64,000 nt of DNA from Lewinellaceae bacterium (GCA_020636435.1 JACJXX010000001.1:2435001-2499000), one strand, 5' to 3'. Numbered from the stretch's first letter, positions 32,897-42,957 are shown. The notes: generated from the letters alone by a model not told the origin. Made by a program: numbers and translations.

Positions 32897-34990
32897 ATGA
32901 AAAACCTGAATTTTCTCCCCCTTCTCTTTCTGGCCCTGCTCTTTTCCTGCCAGAAAGAACCCGAAACCACCACCATTCAATCCCCCCAGGGAGTACTGCA
33001 ACTGGAGTTCCTCCTCTCCGCTACCGGAATTCCCCAGTACGCCCTCACCCGCAATGGAACTACCATCATCGACACTTCCAGCCTAGGGTTCAACCTGCGC
33101 GAGTCGGGCGTATTGCGCGAAGGCTTCACCCTCGTCTCCTCCGAAACCAAGGAAACGAGAGCGCGCTGGACGCCCGTCTGGGGTACCCAAAAGGAAATCC
33201 TCAACCACTACAACGAGCTGTTCGTAGAACTAGCCGAAGCAGGCGACAACCCGCGAAGGCTCAACCTGCGCTTCCGCCTCTTCGACGACGGCCTGGGCTT
33301 CCGCTACGAGTTCCCCGAGCAGGAAGCGGTGAAAGAAGTGACCATCATGGACGAGTACACCCACTTCCAACTCGCCGGCGACCACCTGGCCTGGTGGATA
33401 CCGGCTGACTACGACAGCTACGAATACCTCTACAACCATACCCGCCTCAGCGAGGTAGACACCGCCGGCCTCAACTACGGCATCGAAAACCGCCCCGACC
33501 GCTACATTGCCAATCCCCACGCTGTGAATACCCCGGTCACCATGAGAACGGACGACGGCCTGTACCTCAGCTTCCACGAGGCCAACCTGGCCGATTACGC
33601 CGGCATGACCCTGGGCATTCAACCCGGCAACCTGCTGCAGAGCGAGCTGGTGCCCTGGAGCGACGGCACGAAGGTGCGCACCCAAACGCCCTTCGCCTCC
33701 CCCTGGCGCACCGTCCTGGTGACAGACAACCCCGGGGCGCTCCTCGCCTCCAACCTCATCCTCAACCTCAACGAGCCCAACCAGATCGAGGACGTATCCT
33801 GGATCGAACCCATGAAATACACCGGCATCTGGTGGGAGCTGCACCTGGGCAAAACCAGCTGGAGCCTCCGGCAGCAGGAAGGCTCCTGGGGCGACAAGGG
33901 CGGGGCCGGCCACGGCGCCACCACTGAAAATACCAAAAAATACATCGACTTCAACGCCGAACACGGCATCCGCGGCCTGCTGGTCGAAGGCTGGAACCAG
34001 GGCTGGGAATACTGGGGCCAGGACACCCTGGGCTACTTCAACTTCTACACCCCCTATCCCGATTTCGACATCGAGGAGGTTGTGAAATACGCCAAAAGCA
34101 AAAATGTGGCCCTCATCGGGCACCACGAGACCGGCGGGCAGGCCGACCACTACGACTCCCAGTTGGAAGAAGCCTTCAAGTATTACCATAACCTGGGCAT
34201 CAAAGCGGTGAAAACGGGCTACGCCGGGCCGGTAACGCCCACGGGCGAGCGCCACCACGGCCAGTACATGGTGCGCCATCAGCGCCGGGTAATCGAAACA
34301 GCCGCGAAGTACCAGATCATGATCGACGCCCATGAACCAGTCAAACAAACGGGCCTGCGCCGCACCTTCCCCAACCTGATGGCGCAGGAGGGCGTGCGCG
34401 GCATGGAATACAACGCCTGGAGCAACGGCAACCCACCCAGCCATACCTGCATCATCCCCTTTACCCGCATGCTGGCCGGCCCGATCGACTACACCCCAGG
34501 CATCTTCGACATCACCTTCGATCAATACAAACCCAACAACCGGGTGCACACCACGCTGGCCAAGCAGTTGGCCCTATACGTCACCATCTACAGCTCTCTG
34601 CAGATGGCGGCCGACCTGCCGGAGAACTACACCGGCCACCCCGCCTTCCAATTCATTCAGGAAGTGGGCGTCGACTGGGATGACACGCGCATCCTCAATG
34701 CCGAGATCGGGCAGTACCTCACCATCGCCCGCAAGGAAAAGGGCACGGACCGTTGGTTCGTCGGCAGCATCACCAACGAGGAACCGCGGGAGTTTGCCAT
34801 CCCCCTCGACTTCCTGGAGGAAGGCAAAGCCTACCGCGCCGGCATTTACAAGGACAGCGATACCGCTCACTGGAAGGACAACCCGATGGCTTTTGTCGTC
34901 ACCAGCGCGGATGTAAAGAAGGGAGACACCCTGACGATGAAACTGGCGCCGGGCGGGGGGCAGGCGGTGAGCATTTTGCCGGTGGAGTGA
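32897..34990 (+). CDS. Glycoside hydrolase family 97 lipoprotein
   Basis: 697 residues from the ATG at 32,897, which gives a lipoprotein signal (FLPLLFLALLFSC); the frame upstream to 32,762 crosses the palindrome. It has the GH97 order: an N-terminal beta-sandwich (about 25-270), a catalytic (beta/alpha)8 barrel (GIRGLLVEGWNQGWEYWG, KAVKTGYAGP, HHGQYMVRHQRRVIE, IMIDAHEPVKQTGLRRTFPN, GVRGMEYNAW) and a C-terminal beta domain. The KTGY and glutamate-containing segments resemble the inverting SusB-type alpha-glucosidases rather than the retaining galactosidases. It probably hydrolyses alpha-linked oligosaccharides in the periplasm or at the surface. No SusC/D genes are in the window. Confidence 0.92.
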   Translation: MKNLNFLPLLFLALLFSCQKEPETTTIQSPQGVLQLEFLLSATGIPQYALTRNGTTIIDTSSLGFNLRESGVLREGFTLVSSETKETRARWTPVWGTQKEILNHYNELFVELAEAGDNPRRLNLRFRLFDDGLGFRYEFPEQEAVKEVTIMDEYTHFQLAGDHLAWWIPADYDSYEYLYNHTRLSEVDTAGLNYGIENRPDRYIANPHAVNTPVTMRTDDGLYLSFHEANLADYAGMTLGIQPGNLLQSELVPWSDGTKVRTQTPFASPWRTVLVTDNPGALLASNLILNLNEPNQIEDVSWIEPMKYTGIWWELHLGKTSWSLRQQEGSWGDKGGAGHGATTENTKKYIDFNAEHGIRGLLVEGWNQGWEYWGQDTLGYFNFYTPYPDFDIEEVVKYAKSKNVALIGHHETGGQADHYDSQLEEAFKYYHNLGIKAVKTGYAGPVTPTGERHHGQYMVRHQRRVIETAAKYQIMIDAHEPVKQTGLRRTFPNLMAQEGVRGMEYNAWSNGNPPSHTCIIPFTRMLAGPIDYTPGIFDITFDQYKPNNRVHTTLAKQLALYVTIYSSLQMAADLPENYTGHPAFQFIQEVGVDWDDTRILNAEIGQYLTIARKEKGTDRWFVGSITNEEPREFAIPLDFLEEGKAYRAGIYKDSDTAHWKDNPMAFVVTSADVKKGDTLTMKLAPGGGQAVSILPVE

Positions 34991-35115
34991 GGGGATAGAA
35001 CGTGTATTAACAAGGATTTACAACTGTTAAAACCTCTACCCTCCATACCCTCCACACCTCTTTTGCGTTTTTGGATTTAAATCCACATTGTCAAAACCTC
35101 CAAACTCGCGCTCTG

Positions 35116-37472
35116 ATGAAAAGGCACTGCCCTACGCTGCTATGGATTCTGGCTGTGGCAAGCACAGCCGCCGCCCAACCCACCTTTTTCAAGCAATATC
35201 AGTCGGACAATTTCTTTATCTGGTCCGGGCTGGCCGCCGGCAGCGACGGCGTGTCTATGGCTGTGCTCGCCACTAATTTTCAAGCCATGTTTGTGAGTAA
35301 GCTAGATGTGAATGGGACGGTAGTTTGGGCAAAGGGGTTCCGGGATGTGGTTCCTGGCAACGGTTTTCTTTATAATGGAGATATCGCCGGCGTTGCTGAT
35401 GGTGGTTTTGCAGTTGCCGTAACCCAGACAGAAGACGGTGGCCTGACGCAGAGCCTCCTGATGAAAGTAAGCGCAGGGGGCAATTTTTTATGGGCTTATC
35501 GAATCCCTGGACTGGCAAGTGGAGATGATTATGGATTGGAGGTACAGGGCAATGACATTTTGCTCAGTACCTCCTCGTATAGAAATGGTTTTTACCTGGC
35601 GCGTTTCGATGCACAAGGGCAGCCTCAGTGGGCAAAGCGGTATACGATTGAGGGATATGAGGATTATTTTCTCTGCAGTGCAGTTTTCGCGCCGGGCGGC
35701 AGGATTCTGCTCCGGGGCAGCATCTCGCCGACGGCAAGTCTGTATGATGAGGTAAACCACATCAGGATGGAGGTTGATGCCACAACCGGAGTGGTTGTTG
35801 AATCCCTTTTTTCAGATAGTACACGCACCGGTGTCATTGCTTTTGACGAGCAGCGGAACCATTATGAGTCTTATCCGTCTGCTACCGGCCCACGTTATGC
35901 AAAATATACGCCGGATGGCCAATTCATCTGAGTGCGTGACATATTCGCGGGTTTTAAGGCAGTCGTCTGACGACTTTCGACTTCGATTGCCCTGCCGCTA
36001 CCCCGCTTTTTTGTCACGCACTCAATTCATCTGGTGTAAGCAGGTGAATGGAATACCCGTTGCAGGTCATTTCAGTCTCTCGCCGGGTTACCTGAATATC
36101 ATCTCCAACCATACCGTGGAATCAGAATCTTATGTTTTGCGCCTGAACCAGGCAGATGGCAGCCTTGTGTGGAGTAAAATCTATTTAGGCGCGAATTACG
36201 CTCCACTTTTTTCCAATGTCAACCTGATCTCCCGGCCCCAGAACGGGCTGGCCTGGCTCGCCACCGCTGACGATGTGCCGGCAATGGCTATTGCCCAGGT
36301 GGGCGCCCAGGGCGAAGTAGAAGGCTGCATCACTCATTCTCCCTGCAACGTATCGGTCATGGATGCGCCCTTTCCGGAATATACGCCCATCAACTGGACG
36401 GAAGAGGACTACCCCGCCTTCGAACCAGTAATTTTACTTGAAGAGCCATTTACTATGGTGGCCACCCCTTATTCGCCATCCGGCACATCGCCGGCGCTTT
36501 TGGCTGCCAGGATACCGCTTACCGGGAAGTAATCGTGCGGGAGAGCCCCGTTTTCTCCCTTGGCCCCGATACGGCAGTTTGCCCGGGTGGTACGCTTTTG
36601 CTCGACAGTGGCCTGGATGCGGGACAGTATGGCCTTCAATGGCAGAATGACAGCGCCAACCCAACCCTGGAAGTTCAGGAGCCCGGCGCGTACATCCTCA
36701 CCGCCACCAATGATGCCGGCTGTACCCGGTCAGATACGCTTCTGCTGAGCCTTTACTCCCTTCCCGAAGTGAATCTGGGCCCGGATACCACCCTCTGCGG
36801 AGCATCCTCCCTGGAGATCATTCCACAAACCGGCGCCGCCCAGCCAATTTACCAATGGAGTACCGCCGCCGTTACGCCCCGCCTTACAGCTTCTTCCGAA
36901 GGGCTCTATGCCCTTACCGTCACCGACGCCGCCACCGGTTGCGCCGGGCAGGACAGCTTGCGGGTGAGTTTTGCGCCTCCCCTACTGATTCGGCAACCGC
37001 CGGATACCCCGGTTTGCCCCGACCGGCCCGTCTTCCTGGAAATCCAGGCCCTGAGCGGCGCCCTTTTGTCTTTACAGTGGGAAGACGGCTCTGCCGATAA
37101 TCCTTATGCTATACAAGAACCCGGGGATTACAGCGTACAAGTTTCCAATGGTGCCTGTGACACCACTCTGAGTTTTTCGATCTTCCTCGGCGATTGCAGG
37201 GAAAGCGTTTTCCTGCCGAATGCCTTTTCGCCCAACGATGACGGGCGAAACGATTTTTTCCTGCCTTTGGGGCCGGACATAGAACTGACCCAGCTTCAGG
37301 TAGCCGCTGGGGTTCCCTCCTGTACGACGGACAGGGCCCCGATGCCCGGTGGGACGGCTCCGCCTTCGGAAAACCAGCTCCTGCCGGCATCTACGTATAC
37401 ATGGCAGCATACCGCATACCGCCGGGGGAGGCCGTGGAAATAGCATCCGGGGAGGTCATGCTATTGCGGTGA
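35116..37472 (+). pseudogene. T9SS type B surface protein, broken by a MITE and two frameshifts
   Basis: The ancestral gene starts at 35,116 with a signal peptide (LLWILAVASTAAAQ), followed by beta-propeller-like sequence, Ig/PKD-like modules (FSLGPDTAVCPGGTLLLDSG, NLGPDTTLCG) and a type B sorting domain (VFLPNAFSPNDDGRNDFF). There are three lesions. (1) A 94-bp element with a 9-bp duplication at 35,930-36,023 makes a stop at 35,931 and shifts frame; the protein resumes as GQFI/WCKQVNG. (2) There is a frame change between about 36,440 and 36,530; downstream the frame reads FGCQDTAYREVIVRESPVF. (3) Near 37,313 a small deletion shifts the frame, hiding RWGSLLYDGQGPDARWDG, which ends in EVMLLR at 37,472. 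It is no longer able to make the full protein. Confidence 0.88.
35930..36023. mobile_element. 94-bp MITE-like element with 9-bp target duplication
   Basis: Terminal inverted repeats GAGTGCGTGACA, flanked by exact AATTCATCT at 35,921-35,929 and 36,024-36,032. The body is itself partly palindromic (AGTCGTCTGACGACT). Removing it restores GGC-CAA-TTC-ATC-TGG across the junction. Confidence 0.92.
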
Positions 37473-37577
37473 AGTACTTCGTGCCGCGATCATCCTGATC
37501 GCCAGGCAGCCTACCAGGCGGTTTGGCACCTGAGGGCGCGGAGTTAAAGCAAGGCTGGAATTTAAATTTTCCGGGCA

Positions 37578-39914
37578 TCAATGAACATGGTGCCCTGCAC
37601 TCCCATCTTTACGAAATGGCACCGGCGGCCGGCTCAGCTCCTGCGGCGGCGCCCCTTCGACAATGTGGTAAAATCGATTGGGAACAAGATCGGTGTAGGT
37701 TTCAGCAGTTTGCGCTGCATTCGGCCAGATGATGCGCAGGCGTTCGATGCGGGTGGCTTTTCCCAAGCCGATCTTCTGCTGCAGGCTTCCGGCGCCGAAG
37801 GAGCCGCCCGTCCTGACCGTTCGCGCGATCTTCCGGGAAGGGCCTTCCGGGCCCTGAACGGTGAGTTCAAGGCGGGCGCCGATGGCCGAGCGGTTGGCGG
37901 TTTTGCCCTCCAGCTTCAGGGTTACCCAGTTGTTGCCGTTCCAGCCGTCCGGGTTTTCGAATAAGGCATTCGGGAATACGTCGCCTTCGACGGCCCCCCC
38001 CATGACGGCATAAACGTCGTCGTCGCCGTCGCGGTCGAGGTCGGCGAAGGCAATGGCGTGGCCTTTTTGGATGTGGCCGAAACCACCCTCAAAAGTCACC
38101 TCTTCAAAACGCTGCCCTTCCACGCTGCGAAACATGCGGTTGGGGACAATCGAACGCAAGTCCGGTGCGCCGGTGCCGACGTAAAAATCGAGCCAGCCGT
38201 CGTTGTCGAGGTCGCCGAAATTCGAGCCCATGCTAAAAAAGGGTTTGTCCAGCCCGGCGGTGCGGGTAAGGTCGGAAAAAGTGCCATCTCCGTTGTTGCG
38301 GTAGAGGCGGGGGTGTTCGGCCTCTACGGGCAACCCCAACTGCTCACGGGCGATGTCGCTGTGCAATTGGTTGAAGTGGCGCAGGTCATAGCTCAGCACC
38401 AGCAGGTCTTCCCAGCCGTCGTTATCGAAGTCCCAAAACCAGGCCGGGAAGGAGAAAACGGGCCCCTGTACGCCGGCTTCAGCCGCCTGTTCTTCGAAGC
38501 GCCACTTGCCGGCAGAGCCGCCCCGGTTGAGATATAGCCGGTTGGGTTCGCCCAGGACGGAGGCGTACAGGTCGGGCAGGCCGTCATTGTTTACATCGCC
38601 CCAAACCACGCCTTTCACAAAAGTCTCCAGGTCGATCCCCACCTCTTTGGCTACCTCGGTAAAGGTGCCGTCTCCGTTGTTGCGGTACAATTCGGAGGCG
38701 TGGGCCGTTGGGGCTTCGCTGCGGTTCTGAGCGTAAACGCCCTGCCACTGGGTGTTGGATTCGTTCCCGATGAACAGGTCCAGGTGGCCATCCAGGTTGA
38801 AATCAGCCCAGGCTGCGGTTTGAGTGGGGTGGCGGGACAACAGGCCCGATCCTTGGGTAGCGTCTACGAAGGATCCGTCTCCATTGTTGTGCAGCAGGGA
38901 GTTAGGGTGGTCTCCTGCGTCTCCCAGCCAGGCTCCGCGCAGGACCAGGATGTCCACAGCCCCGTCGTTATCGTAGTCGGCGTGCACGGTATTCAGGCCG
39001 CTCACCAGGCCTTTCAGCCCGGCTTCCGCAGTATGGTCCAGGTAGCCGCCCTGCCCATCCGCCAGGAAGAGGTTGGGAGGGTCGTTGAGGCCATAGGAGG
39101 TCATGAAGAGGTCGAGATGTCCGTCATTATTGAAATCGTCGATGCTCAGCCCTCCGGACAAGCCGTTAACTGCAAGGCCCAGGGCCACCGCGGCATTGGG
39201 AAACCGGGGAAATGTGCTATTGGGGCGAGGCGCCAGCCCTTCGATCAGGAAAGGCGCCGGGACGCTGTCCGGGTACAAGCCAATGCTCATGTAAGCCACG
39301 TTGAGCAGCCAGCGCGAGCCAAGGTCGTCTTCAAACCGCCTCAGGATGTTCTCATAAACCCCGATGGCCTGGCGGGCGCCTTCCTGCCGGGCCTGTACGC
39401 CGGCCCCGGCGATGGGCAGGATGCAGGACGCTGCGTTATGGCTTTCTATGCAGTTCTCCTGTTCGCCGAGGCGCAGGTAGGAAATCGCGAGCCCATCGAA
39501 AAGCGGCTTGTTGCCCTCGGCAATGATGGTTGGCTCTTCGCCAATATCCTTCAGGATTTGCTGATACTCCCCGATCGCTTCTTCCGTTTGGCCGGCCTGC
39601 AGCAATTCTTTGGCGATGAGGGCGCGGTAGATGACCGCTTCCATGCCCTTGAATTGTTCTGCCTGCATCCGCATCTGCTCCACCCGCCTGCTGTTGAGGT
39701 GGAAGTAGGGCATGGGGGCCGCCGTTGCCTGCTCGTAGATATTGGCTAATTCCGCCGCCATTTGGGCCGTGCCGTCCACTACTTTGGCTGGTGAATCTTG
39801 TTGGTTGCCGCAGCCCGCCAGAAGAAGGATGCCCGACATCAGGGCTATCAGCCTTCTCAAGTGTGCAGATGCCGCCTTCAGCATTTCTGCATGGCGGCTT
39901 AAACAAGATTTCAT
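37578..39914 (-). CDS. CRTAC1-type FG-GAP/VCBS lipoprotein with ASPIC/UnbV domain
   Basis: About 778 residues from the ATG at 39,914; a lipoprotein signal with lipobox LLAGC ends near residue 36. An alpha-helical region with TPR character follows (about 50-220, ELLQAGQTEEAIGEYQQIL), then FG-GAP/VCBS beta-propeller repeats with DxDxDG calcium loops (DDFNNDGHLDLFMTSYG, DYDNDGAVDILVLRG, DFNLDGHLDLFIGNES, DVNNDGLPDLYASV, DLDRDGDDDVYAV). It ends in an ASPIC/UnbV domain (GARLELTVQGPEG ... GKATRIERLRIIWP). CRTAC1-like proteins of Bacteroidota are envelope-located and often near TonB-dependent receptors; function unknown. Intact and alone on its strand. Confidence 0.87.
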   Translation of the reverse strand: MKSCLSRHAEMLKAASAHLRRLIALMSGILLLAGCGNQQDSPAKVVDGTAQMAAELANIYEQATAAPMPYFHLNSRRVEQMRMQAEQFKGMEAVIYRALIAKELLQAGQTEEAIGEYQQILKDIGEEPTIIAEGNKPLFDGLAISYLRLGEQENCIESHNAASCILPIAGAGVQARQEGARQAIGVYENILRRFEDDLGSRWLLNVAYMSIGLYPDSVPAPFLIEGLAPRPNSTFPRFPNAAVALGLAVNGLSGGLSIDDFNNDGHLDLFMTSYGLNDPPNLFLADGQGGYLDHTAEAGLKGLVSGLNTVHADYDNDGAVDILVLRGAWLGDAGDHPNSLLHNNGDGSFVDATQGSGLLSRHPTQTAAWADFNLDGHLDLFIGNESNTQWQGVYAQNRSEAPTAHASELYRNNGDGTFTEVAKEVGIDLETFVKGVVWGDVNNDGLPDLYASVLGEPNRLYLNRGGSAGKWRFEEQAAEAGVQGPVFSFPAWFWDFDNDGWEDLLVLSYDLRHFNQLHSDIAREQLGLPVEAEHPRLYRNNGDGTFSDLTRTAGLDKPFFSMGSNFGDLDNDGWLDFYVGTGAPDLRSIVPNRMFRSVEGQRFEEVTFEGGFGHIQKGHAIAFADLDRDGDDDVYAVMGGAVEGDVFPNALFENPDGWNGNNWVTLKLEGKTANRSAIGARLELTVQGPEGPSRKIARTVRTGGSFGAGSLQQKIGLGKATRIERLRIIWPNAAQTAETYTDLVPNRFYHIVEGAPPQELSRPPVPFRKDGSAGHHVH

Positions 39915-40025
39915 AGCGCCTTTAAAAAAGTACTGTTCAAAGTTACATCTCATAATTGCCTTGCATAGTTTTCTCGTATGGTAAATGGAATGAATGAATG
40001 AATGAGGCTACTCCGGAAAGTCTAG

Positions 40026-40182
40026 TGCTGTCGGCACTAAATACCGGGATATAAAATGGACTCTTTTGCCGCCATACTACGTTGCTCGTCACTCATGTAG
40101 TCCCGCTATAATCGCTCCTCGCGTCTTGTTTGGCGACAAAATAGCCTCATTTTATATACCCCGTTACTTAATGCCGACAGCA
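40026..40182. mobile_element. 157-bp MITE-like element at CTAG
   Basis: Long imperfect inverted ends (about 40 bp each, starting TGCTGTCGGCA) face each other and are flanked by CTAG (40,022-40,025 and 40,183-40,186). Because CTAG is a palindrome it could belong to the ends instead, so the duplication is only probable. A direct ACTCCGG lies a few bases further out on both sides. No credible ORF. Confidence 0.6.
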
Positions 40183-40223
40183 CTAGTTTGGAACTCCGGT
40201 GCCCAATAATGGAAAACTTTATT

Positions 40224-40316
40224 TGGACTCCACCCCCTGCCCCCCGCCAGCGGGGGAAAACACACCCCTGAATCGGAGGAGATGTCCCCCGCTGGCGGAG
40301 GTTAGGGGTGGGCAAA
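40224..40316. repeat. G/C-rich imperfect inverted repeat
   Basis: Arms built on CCACCCCCTGCCCCCCGCCA and its near-complement TGGCGGAGGTTAGGGGTG flank about 35 nt. Same class as 6,421-6,504. Confidence 0.5.
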
Positions 40317-40378
40317 ATATTCTTCGCCATCAATAGTTTCCGGAGCACCCTCATGAATGATTGAATGCGGATTGGCTA

Positions 40379-40450
40379 CCCCATGAAACCATGAAACCAT
40401 TGAACCATGAAACCATTGAACCATGAAACCATGAAACCATTCAACAATGC
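40379..40450. repeat. Low-complexity CCATGAAA/CCATTGAA repeat
   Basis: About nine short units of CCATGAAA or CCATTGAA type, related to the ATGGGTTC arrays near 45 kb but in the opposite sense. Non-coding. Confidence 0.6.
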
Positions 40451-40462
40451 AACCACATCCCC

Positions 40463-41092
40463 TCACCACACCGAAGGCACCACCTCAATGCCCTTCACCA
40501 CCATCTCGAACCATTTCAGCGGGGCCTGGTTTTTGTCTCCGGTCTGTGTGTCGGCCTTAAAGAAGAGGTAGTAAAGCTGAAGGTCGGGGCCCATAGCGTC
40601 CTGCAGGCGTTGCAGGCGCTCCAGGCCCTGGCGGTGGCGGTGGTAGAGGTGCTTGAGGCGCCAGGCGTAATAAGCCTCGTCGTGCATTTCAACGATCTTG
40701 AGCACTGCGGGGTCATCGACGAATTGTTCGATAAAGCGGCGGGCGTAGACGCCATGGTGCCTGGACCAATCCCGGGGGTAGTTCTTGTCTTCCAGGTGTT
40801 TAAACGTATCGTGGACGAAAGTGATCAGGCGGAGCCTGGCCCGGTCTTCTATCCCGATATCGAACCGGTCGATATTGTCCAGCACTTCGCGGATGTGTTT
40901 ATAGACCTCGCCTTCGGGGTGCCCGAAGCGGGGAACGCCCCACCCGAGGCCTTTCCGGAATTCCAGGTCTCGAAGAAGCCGTCTTTCCAACGCCGTTTCC
41001 GGCTGTAGCGTTGCTTCCAGGTCCACTCCATCGATGGGCGTTTTCTTCATTCGCGTGCGGTTGCTACCCAATTGGCTTTTGTAATACTTCAT
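40463..41092 (-). CDS. HD domain phosphohydrolase-like protein
   Basis: A 209-residue soluble protein with HD-superfamily metal-binding features: FVHDTFKH near residues 95-102, RDWSRHHGVYARRFIEQF, and EMHDEAYYAW near 140. HD proteins cleave phosphate esters or nucleotides with a divalent metal; the substrate here cannot be inferred. The C-terminal part (about 150-205) is helical and basic (HLYHRHRQGLERLQRLQDAM). The start at 41,092 is an ATG; MKKTPIDGV at residue 15 (41,050) is an alternative. It stands alone, convergent with CRTAC1-side repeats and divergent from the HtrA gene. Confidence 0.7.
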   Translation of the reverse strand: MKYYKSQLGSNRTRMKKTPIDGVDLEATLQPETALERRLLRDLEFRKGLGWGVPRFGHPEGEVYKHIREVLDNIDRFDIGIEDRARLRLITFVHDTFKHLEDKNYPRDWSRHHGVYARRFIEQFVDDPAVLKIVEMHDEAYYAWRLKHLYHRHRQGLERLQRLQDAMGPDLQLYYLFFKADTQTGDKNQAPLKWFEMVVKGIEVVPSVW

Positions 41093-41387
41093 CCTATACT
41101 GTTTTGGGGGCCGGTTGTCGCAATCGGCGCCGGTTGGGAAATAAGCCTCCCCGCAAGGTGCGTGTAGTGCTGATAAACAGGTGGATTGCTGTTAATTTCC
41201 TGTTAAAGGAAAAACCGTCAGTAACAAAGCTTTTGGGATAGAAGTTTTCTTTTCGTAATTTATGTCCTTTATCGTTCTTTTTGAAATTTTCACCTCTAAA
41301 ATACGCTATGCCTTTTGTGCCTTAACATTTAAGCTGGACTGGAAGGTACGGCGCGTGTATTTTGTTTAACAACAAAGAAACGGAACC

Positions 41388-42533
41388 ATGAAGCAGTTAT
41401 TTTCACTGGTCCTGGCCGGAATGGCCGGCGGATTGATCACCCTGGGGGGCTACAGCCTGATGCAACCCGATATGGCCTTAACCCCGCAGCCTGGCCCCTA
41501 CACTCAGGCCGTTAAAAATATCAACGTGCCGGCACCGCCGAATGCTGTCCCGTTCGATTTCAAAGCCGCTGCGGCCAGGTCCATGCCTGCGGTGGTGCAT
41601 ATTTCGGCAGCCAGCCCGGTTGTATCCAACTCCCAACGGGGCAGCGACCCTTTCCGCTTTTTTTTCGGCGATGACCTCAATCCTTTCGGAGACGGAGCGC
41701 CGCGCCAGGGCGGTACCGGGTCGGGCGTGATCTACACCTCCGATGGTTACATCATCACCAACAACCATGTGGTGCAGAACGCCGACGAAGTGGAAGTCAC
41801 GCTTTACGACAACCGGACTTTTAAAGCCAAGGTCATCGGCACGGAAGAGACGAGCGACGTGGCCGTCATCAAAATCGAAGGCTATGATTTCCCCACCCTC
41901 GAGCTGAGCAATTCCGACGAAGCCGAGATCGGCGAGTGGGTGCTGGCCGTCGGCAACCCCTTTGACCTTACCTCGACGGTAACGGCAGGCATTATCAGCG
42001 CCAAGGGCCGCAGCATCAACCTGCTGGGCGGCGGCCGCGCCATCGAATCATTCATACAGACCGATGCTGCCGTCAACCCCGGCAACAGCGGTGGCGCGCT
42101 GGTAGACGCCGAGGGCCGCCTCCTGGGCATCAATACGGCCATCGCTACCCGGACGGGCGTCTTCTCCGGTTATTCTTTCGCCATCCCCGTCAACCTCGTC
42201 ACGCGCATTGCCAATGACATCATCGAATACGGGAGCTTTCAACGGGCCTTCCTGGGCGTCACCATTTCCGACCTCGACTCCGAATATGCACAGGAACTGG
42301 GCGTGCAGATCAGCCAGGGCGTGGTTATCGAAGAGCTGGCCGACGGAGGCTCTGCTCAGTATGCAGGCTTGCAGCCCAAAGACATCATCATCGGCGTAAA
42401 CGGCAAGGAGGTGAAAACCGTCCCTGAGCTTCAGGAGATCATCGGCAGGGCCAAAGCAGGAGACCTGATCACCCTGAATATTAACCGGCGTGGCAATGTC
42501 CGGGAAATTCCGGTTCGCCTTAAGGCAGGGTAA
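41388..42533 (+). CDS. HtrA/DegP-type periplasmic serine protease with one PDZ domain
   Basis: 381 residues with an N-terminal hydrophobic signal or anchor (LVLAGMAGGLITLGGYSLM). The trypsin-like domain has its complete triad: His127 (IITNNHVV), Asp157 (TSDVAVIKIEG) and Ser234 (AVNPGNSGGALV). A loop rich in Phe and Gly (DPFRFFFGDDLNPFGDG, about 87-103) corresponds to the LA loop. One PDZ domain (about 285-375, FLGVTISDLDSEYA ... GLQPKDIIIGVNGKEVKTVPEL) follows, against two in DegP itself, so DegS/HhoA-like in layout. Role: periplasmic protein quality control and stress signalling. Single gene. Confidence 0.93.
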   Translation: MKQLFSLVLAGMAGGLITLGGYSLMQPDMALTPQPGPYTQAVKNINVPAPPNAVPFDFKAAAARSMPAVVHISAASPVVSNSQRGSDPFRFFFGDDLNPFGDGAPRQGGTGSGVIYTSDGYIITNNHVVQNADEVEVTLYDNRTFKAKVIGTEETSDVAVIKIEGYDFPTLELSNSDEAEIGEWVLAVGNPFDLTSTVTAGIISAKGRSINLLGGGRAIESFIQTDAAVNPGNSGGALVDAEGRLLGINTAIATRTGVFSGYSFAIPVNLVTRIANDIIEYGSFQRAFLGVTISDLDSEYAQELGVQISQGVVIEELADGGSAQYAGLQPKDIIIGVNGKEVKTVPELQEIIGRAKAGDLITLNINRRGNVREIPVRLKAG

Positions 42534-42924
42534 GGCGGGCAGGCCTATTGCATAGTTATATTGCTGCATGGTTTTATTGTTATGCTAAACACGTATCTAT
42601 CTGGGCTTAATTGGCGGGAAAAAAGGACAAGAATCGGACAAATTAACGGTTGCGTGGAACGCGTATAGCCTTTAAATTGCAAGCCGGATGAACCCGTCCA
42701 ATCTAACCGGTTGGCAATTAAAGCTATACCCTTTCGTTTTAAGAAATTATTAACAGTCCGTTTGCAACAAAAAATTACAGAATGCAGTTAATACGGTAAA
42801 CGGAAAAGTTCAGTTTATCAGGAAATTAAACCCGGCTTTCCGGCGAAGGATCATTACCGTGAAAAATTTTCGCGGATCAATATAAAAAACTTGTTTAAAG
42901 TTGGTTTTTCGTTTTGTTTTGATG
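42534..42924. other. Spacer downstream of htrA, no gene seen
   Basis: About 390 bp of AT-rich sequence between the HtrA stop and a plus-strand terminator. No ORF with family resemblance. It contains a short palindrome (CGTGAAAAATTTTCGCGG near 42,859). Either a long 3' UTR or a small RNA could account for the distant terminator. Confidence 0.4.
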
Positions 42925-42957
42925 CGTCTGTCTAGCTTTGCTGGGCAGACGTTTTTT
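42925..42957 (+). terminator. Rho-independent terminator on the plus strand
   Basis: Stem CGTCTGTCTAGC / GCTGGGCAGACG with loop TTT (42,925-42,951), then TTTTTT. It lies 390 bp after htrA and just before the convergent beta-lactamase-like gene. Confidence 0.7.

Noticed and set aside
33230..34549. 439-residue ORF antisense to GH97
   Set aside because: GH97 motifs are clear on the plus strand; the antisense protein is low-complexity in V/G/A and has no recognisable domain.
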